DNA from: Dictyophora rubrovolvata
Lineage: Eukaryota > Basidiomycota > Agaricomycetes > Phallales > Phallaceae
Direction of reading: 5' to 3'
DNA length: 64,000 bases
Assembly: GCA_029959195.1 (NCBI GenBank)
Contig: CP114118.1
Coordinates: forward strand, 1,054,001 to 1,118,000
Made by a program: the position numbers and the translations under genes. The notes under the pieces are model-generated. The model was not told where the DNA came from and searched no databases. It saw nothing but the letters and a program-made list of their open reading frames with translations. Positions within the stretch are counted from its first letter, which is position 1. Each line of letters starts with the position of its first letter. Shown here piece after piece: positions 58,055-64,000 of the stretch.

Positions 58055-61000
58055 ATGGCTATAGCCATTGATGAGGAAGAATCTAACCAACTTGAATATC
58101 TATATTCCCGGATCAAACATGAGGATTTAGAGGACCAAGAAGACCCACTTGCGGCCTACGACGACCTTATAAGTTGGATACTGGCTCATCATTCCGATCA
58201 CACCAATTCGGGTCTATTGGAGTTACTCGAAGAATGCCTCCGGAAATTCCATGACGATCCTAGATATACTGGCGCTGAATATCGCTATGTCAAGCTGTGG
58301 ATACTGTATGCCAATCATGTCGAGAGACCTACCGTGGTTTATGAATACATGATGTCGTGTGGAATTGGGAAGCTTTACGCCCCATTTTTTCAACAATATC
58401 TAGAGGCGTTAGAACGAGAAGGGCGGTAAGTTTCTATTAAAATGCTTATAAAAATGATTTTCGGTATCTATCAGCTTCCTGCAAGGTTTAGCGAAGCGGA
58501 TACAATCATTGCTCTAGGCATCCGTACCCAGGCCAAGCCAACGAAAAGATTATTCGAATTCCAAGCAGAGTATCGGGCCCGGAGAAAGGCAGGCCAATCA
58601 CCAACCAAGCTACCATGCAACTTCAAAGAGGTAAAATTGTTTCATCATGTGAACCGCTTCAGTTTTAATATTATTTCTTTAAGGAACTATTATCAGCGCA
58701 ATCGAAGACAATTAGAAGAAACCCACTGCGTAACATAACACGAGCCAGCGACGCTGGTAAAGTCCCCAGCGCACCTGAAGATTCTATCAAACCTAGTTCA
58801 AGTGCTCGACGTCCAAATCCGTATGCACATTTGAATGTACCACCAGTCCCAGGAAAACGACCCGAGAAACTTCGTTTTGATTTGACTCTACTGCTCGAGG
58901 CCGATGGTACCGAGTATTGCTTCGAAGAAGTTCGAGCCCGGCATTTAGGTCTGCTTGGAAAGAAATGGTCTGCGCCTCCCCCTCCTAATGCAGCAGCAGC
59001 TGCGGCGGAAACAAAAAACAGCGACCATAAAAACGGCGATGGTAACGAGCGTTCTGTCAAAGTGAACTTTAATGATCAAGGGACAAGATCGTCAAAAACC
59101 GCAAGGAGACAAAGCGTCACTGTCACAATCAACACGAAACAAGCTCTGGAGGATGTCTTTGAAATGTACAATTCTCCGGATGAGGGTCAACCTTCAGACA
59201 AATTCCCTGAAGTCAAACCGATTACCGCAACACCTCATGACAATCGAACACCGGCTGCCACGGGCCAGCGATTTGTTTACAGAGATGAGAATATGGGCAC
59301 CGCGACGAAACAGAAAGGTCAGATTTTATCTACTATTTAACCTTCTTGATAACACTGAACACAAGTAGTATTTCAACCTCTCAGTGAACAGAAGTCAGAA
59401 AATATCACACCAGCTTTCCCTAGGGTGCGTTGGTGTAACTTTATTTTTCAGCCATTAATTATATTTACTTAATTTATATTGATGATAGTTTCAACCTATC
59501 CTATCTAAAACACCCGCCTCCAATGCATTTACACCCAATCTTCCTCGTCCAGTCCTCGCTTCTAAGGATATAATCACCCCTGTCCCGGCTTTCAAGGTCG
59601 TCCGACCACCTTTGCAGCCTGCAGTTTCGGCTACCGCAGTCTCTGAACTGAAACCTTTGACAGAGGAATCCGAAGAACAGGAGAATGAGGATGTCTTCTG
59701 TAACAATGATGTAACTGCAGATGATTTCACTGAAGAGTTCACAAACCCACCGCGTCCGCCTCCTCCTCCGCGATCGTTTGTTCCTTTTACAGACAATCCT
59801 TTCATCAAACCCCTCAGCATTTCTGATGGACAAAGGAATAATAGCATTCAGGAAGTTAAAAGCCTGAAACTTCAAATTTACAGGGATGAGAATCATGTTG
59901 ACTCGACCAAACCATCAGCATCAAATGGTTCAGCTGGACCATCAAAAGTACCACCTTTCCAGCCTTTCTTCCCAGTCAACCGTAGGGTTGATACAGAACC
60001 GAGAAACAACGTTGAACATGATGCACCCCAGCACGCCGAAGATAGGAGGGTCGCAATGAGCAGTCGGTTTGGACATTTCGAAGTGATGACCCCAATTACG
60101 GAAAGAACTGCAGAACTCTCTGCTAGCTTGCGCGCTCAAGACACTCCCAGTGATAAGTCCTCGACGTCTGTACAGAATAAAGTTTTTGACGCGTCGGATG
60201 CACAAAGCGCTGCTGAAAAACTGGCCGCTGAGCTTCAGAAAGAGGGAGAGGAGCAGGGAGAGGAGCAGGAACAGGAACAGGAACAGGAAGAAGAGGAAGA
60301 AGAAGATAATAGATTTATCGATGGAACCGCACCAGAAAGGGATGAAGCTTCTATGCGACGCGATGATTTCGTGGACGATAGCGTCAACATGCGTGATGCG
60401 ACCCAAGTTCTCGTCCTGAAATCAGGCTTCCAACCACCAAATCCTTGTTGTCCTGCCGACGAAAACATTGTTTCTCAGCTGCTAACCGTTCTCCCTCCTG
60501 ACCCCATACACCGTGATCTAAGTCAAGTGAAGGCGGACCGTTTAAAGCACTTAAAACAGTTTGCAGACAAGAGAAGCTCGGGAAGTGGGATTACTAGACA
60601 AAGCTCAGGCTCCTCCGATCAACTTACATTGGAGCTAGATGGCGATCGATTCGACGTTTCAAGAAAACTGGGAGAAGGCGGTTTTGGAGCAGTCTTCATG
60701 GCTAAATGGATCACAACTCCGGAAATTGAGGATGAAGAGGATGAAGAGGGTGGAACTAATCCAATGGTGGCTATCAAAGCTGTTCAGCCTGCTGATGTCT
60801 GGGAGACTTATGTACTTCAACGGATACTTTCAGCTGTATCTCCAAATTTGCGGCGCTCCATCATTTGTCCTTACAGTCTTTATGCTTTCGAAGATGAAAG
60901 CTATCTTGTTCTTGAGCTCTGCAAACAGGGAACACTTCTCGAAATTGTCAATCGAGCAAACAAGATTGGATTAAGTCAACCGGGAGGTGGAATGGAGGAG

Positions 61001-61639
61001 CTTCTGGTTATGTTTTTCACAGTGGAGCTGATGCGTATCGTGGAGGGTCTTCATAGTGTCGGTTTTATCCATGGTGATCTTAAAATTGACAACTGTCTCA
61101 TACGACTCGAAGATCTCCCGGAAGGCATAACCTGGACAAGTGAATACGATCCCACAGGCGAGAATGGTTGGTCATACAAGGGTCTAAAGCTAATTGATTT
61201 CGGTCGAACAATTGACACGAGATTATATCCTGAAGGACAGACGTTCATCGCTGAGTGGAAGACTGATCAGCGCGATTGCCTTGAAATGCAGGAAGGTCGT
61301 CCTTGGTCTTACCAAGCTGATTACGCTGGCCTTGCGAGCATCATATATTGCATGCTTTTTGGCAAGTATATCGAAACAGTTACATATACTTCTCCGTCAA
61401 ACTTGGTGAAGCTTAAGCCTTCGCAAGCCATGAAGAGATATTGGCAATCGGACTTGTGGAATTGCGCCTTCGATATCCTCCTAAACTCGGGTCTGGTCCG
61501 TGACGACCATTCCCTACCTATCATAGACGATCTAGCTCAGCTGCGTTGTAAAATGGAGAATTGGATTACAGCAAACTCCAATAAGGCGGGAAAGAATCTG
61601 AAAGGCATGTTGAAGAGAATTGAACGGGAATCGCTGTAA
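58055..61639 (+). CDS. BUB1: Spindle-assembly checkpoint serine/threonine kinase BUB1
   Basis: Exons 58055-58425, 58486-58630, 58684-59317, 59369-59424 and 59489-61639 join in phase (1118 residues). The N-terminal Mad3/BUB1 TPR domain (DDLISWILAHH, RYKYV-like RYVKLWILYANH, PFFQQYLEALEREGR) mediates kinetochore binding. A GLEBS-type Bub3-binding segment follows (EADGTEYCFEEVRARHLGLL), then a conserved TKQALEDVFEMYNSP motif and a long acidic, Gln/Glu-rich linker. The C-terminal kinase domain has GEGGFGAVFMAKW, the VAIKA lysine, HGDLKIDNCLI, LIDFGRTID and the BUB1-specific QRDCLEMQEGRPWSYQADY. An acidic insert (EIEDEEDEEGG) sits between the Gly loop and the Lys. I saw no KEN box in the N-terminus, so it is read as BUB1 rather than a fused MADBUB. 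Confidence 0.95.
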
Positions 61640-62525
61640 GGATTTCTTGATTGTATTATGATTATGTAGATTATATCGTTCAGCTAATTCACATCCCACC
61701 GCATGATTTTTACATTTATTATTGCTTCTTGGTCTGACATGACACGAAAGAAAAAAAGCAAAGAACGACGTGAAAACACAACGACAGCTGCACAACAGGT
61801 AATAAACAACAACAAGCCAAAGCCAAACCAAGTAAACTTCTTCCGAAAAAATAAGCCACTCCGGTAATGGACCAGTAAACGGCTATTGAACATCATATGA
61901 CGTTGGAACGGGAATTTCAAAAACCAAGCCAAACCCTTCGCAATCAAGTGACGATGGAAAGTATGAGGAATAAAACGAAAAGATAAAATGGCGGTGGTCG
62001 CACAAAATGTAATGGAACCCAAATGGTAGTGAGAAATGTTACCCCTAGAATTGGTAGTGAAACGATCTCGGTTCATAACCTCCGACCGTCAGATACACAA
62101 AGAAAAAAATAATCGGGTAAAAAGTAAGGAGCGAAGACCCATGGATCAAAGAAAATGGAACTATATCAACTGACATGAAAATGAGACAATAAAGGTAATG
62201 AAAGTGAATGAAAATAGCGATCTGTCAAAACCCAAAATGGGAAAGTGAAAAAAAAGGCGAGAGGGGCTGAGTAGAAGGTGGAAGAGATGGTTGAAAATGA
62301 AAGCGAAAGAAAAGAATACGTTCCAGTAATAAATTTGTTCAACAGGTGTTTACGGGTCTCTACACCACCTTGGAAGACATCATGAGAACTCTGCAACAGC
62401 ACTCCAAACCACGCTTGTCGTCGCTATCAATAAGCTCCTTCCATTCCCTAAACCTTGCGTACCTTGCTCGCTACTAAGACGCAGCCGTGTCCGTAGCAAC
62501 AGGGTTCCAAGCAAGGCATTTTATA
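61640..62525. other. Convergent 3' region between BUB1 and the Pro/Gly-rich gene
   Basis: 890 bp between two facing stop codons. A-rich on the plus strand with multiple AAAGAAA tracts. Probably the long 3' UTR of the minus-strand gene. No coding feature supported. Confidence 0.45.
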
Positions 62526-63964
62526 TCATGAATGGCCCATTGGGACTTGCTGTGAAGGGTTATGCACTGTATCGTACGAATGAGGTGGTGGAGCAGCGGG
62601 CGAATTTGTTCCAGGCGGCGGAGGCATCATCATGGAGTAGGGGACTGCATGGGAGACTGAGCAGTCAATGAACAAAAGGTTAAGAAGGGGGGGAAGAGGA
62701 ATCAGACAAACTCACTTTGTGGGCTGGGATGGTGGTAATAAGGGTGGGCGTGATGCGGCATGGGTGTGGGAGGCATGGATCCCCGTCCACTACCATTGGG
62801 AGGTGGTGGCGCAGGATAGGCTCCTGGCGGTGGGGGTGGGTGATGCATGTATTGCTGGTGGGCTACAAGTACAAATGACTAAGTATTCAGTAGGAAAAAA
62901 CTGTCGGAAGTCACATACGGGGTATACCACCCATAGGTGGTGGTCCATGAGCATACATCGGATGGCCGTTGTGTGACATATGAGGGTAATGCATAGGAGG
63001 AAGATAATGCGATGGGATGTAACTGCCCGGAGGTGCACCCGGAGGAAGAAGAGGCTGCAAACAGAGCTCAGTTTATGCATATGAGCTTCCATGTTAATCA
63101 AACAAATCACCTGCCCTGCATATCCATATGGTGGTGGATAGTATACCATACCGTACGCTGCAGCGGCAGCGGCGGCCACAGCAGCTCGATGTTGATCATC
63201 TTCATATGACGAAGGGGGAGGTGGACCTTGAGGACCTTGAGGGACGGGAGGTGCTGCACCACTTGGAGGTGATTGTTGATTTGGGAGACCAACAACATTC
63301 ATGACACTCGATGGTGGGGGAACGGAACCAGTGAGAGGGCCTTGTGAATTAGTTCCAGTACCTGGCGTCGTCCCGGGAACGCCATTACCTGTACTTCCTG
63401 GTGTTGTAACAGAGACTGAGGCGGCAGCCAAACTTGGGGTACCGGGAGGGATCATGGTAACATTCATGTTCATTCCTGGAACACCAGGCATGTTAGGCAT
63501 AACAGGTGGGCCACCAGGAGGACCTGCGATTCCGCCCATCATTCCCATGCCCAAAGGTACCATAGGGGCACCAGGCGACATGGGAGTGTGAGGGTGAACA
63601 GGGTGGTGTAACGAAACGGCAGGTGCAGAGCCCGGTGCTGTGCCTGACTGAGGCGGAGGAAGATTTGGAAAAGATTGCATGAATCTTTTCCCAGAAAAAG
63701 GCCATGTGAATGCTAATAGATAACATTTCGGTATGCAGCTTTAACGGAGAATGTCAATGACTTACAAACAGTCGAGGCTTCGGCACCTTTCCCTCCAACT
63801 ATGCTGCTTTTGAACGGATTGAAATCGTCCTTGACATGAACTACAGCACCCTTTTTGATGACACGAGTACCAAAGAAGGGGTTCGCGGAAGATGCTGATG
63901 ATGTTACTTGATTTGACGGGGTCGAAACTGATGGCAGTGAGGGCGACGATGTGGTTGTCGGTGT
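62526..63964 (-). CDS. Pro/Gly/Met-rich low-complexity protein (3' part; continues past right edge)
   Basis: At least five exons in phase. The rightmost visible exon (63964-63766) reads PFFGTRVIKKGAVVHVKDDF then NPFKSSIVGGKGAEASTV. The next (63712-63111) starts SFTWPFSGKRFMQSFPNLPP and becomes a Pro/Gly/Met-rich repeat-like region, then ends AAAAAAAYGMVYYPPPYGYAGQ-like. Later exons (from 63054) are Pro/His/Tyr-rich (LPPMHYPHMSHNGHPMYAHG) and end NPSQQVPMGHS at TGA 62526. The composition suggests an intrinsically disordered RNA-binding or granule protein. The phrase WPFSGKRFMQSFPN is an unusual ordered island that should be diagnostic, but I cannot name the family. The start lies outside the window. 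Confidence 0.6.
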
Positions 63965-64000
63965 CTAGACGATATAAGAAATGAGATGAGGACATAGTAT

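Overview
The window looks like nuclear DNA of a filamentous basidiomycete, most likely an agaricomycete. Genes are cut by many short introns (mostly about 50-70 nt, GT-AG, two apparent GC-AG). The gene families are fungal: THI4, a polyporopepsin-type aspartic protease, a BRO1/Rim20-type protein, TSC13, BUB1 and fungal-type arrestin and DM9 proteins. All calls come from reading the sequence and joining exons by eye; no database search was possible. I saw no rRNA, convincing tRNA, CRISPR, retroelement or viral relic.

Layout. 1-13.2 kb: the 5' part of a TIM13 gene (-), an MFS transporter (+), a five-exon arrestin (-), a pepsin-family protein whose second catalytic Asp is His (-), and THI4 (+). 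13.2-18 kb is a decayed patch: a roughly 140-bp MITE-like inverted-repeat element, a GPI-type surface protein gene interrupted by an in-frame stop, and a FAD monooxygenase with two frame breaks. 18-44 kb carries four forkhead-like genes on alternating strands (18.0-21.6 +, 24.9-26.5 -, 37.1-38.3 +, 43.1-44.1 -). Between them lie long gene-poor stretches, a TPR protein, a small secreted-protein candidate, the very-long-chain enoyl-CoA reductase TSC13, an unknown gene and an Ecm11-like gene. 45-64 kb: an aspartic protease with both catalytic motifs intact, a DM9-repeat protein, a Rim20/PalA-like BRO1 protein, glutamate decarboxylase, the spindle-checkpoint kinase BUB1, and a Pro/Gly-rich protein that runs off the right edge.

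Most striking is the forkhead set. All four proteins share an upstream box (pattern PN-x-x-YYP-x-x-x-HQ), a phase-1 intron after it and a phase-0 intron immediately before the recognition helix, so they descend from one gene. Only the first keeps the canonical DNA-contact helix (NSVRHNLS). The other three have replaced the base-contact Asn and His (RTLLQNLS, RTLMQNLS, RVYSRLLN) while keeping the rest of the winged-helix fold pattern. This looks like a local expansion of forkhead-derived proteins that may no longer read forkhead sites.

Most other genes are housekeeping and not functionally coupled. Mitochondrial import (TIM13), thiamine synthesis (THI4), sphingolipid/fatty-acid elongation (TSC13), pH or endosomal signalling (BRO1 protein, possibly the arrestin), GABA metabolism (GAD) and mitosis (BUB1) are interspersed with accessory loci.
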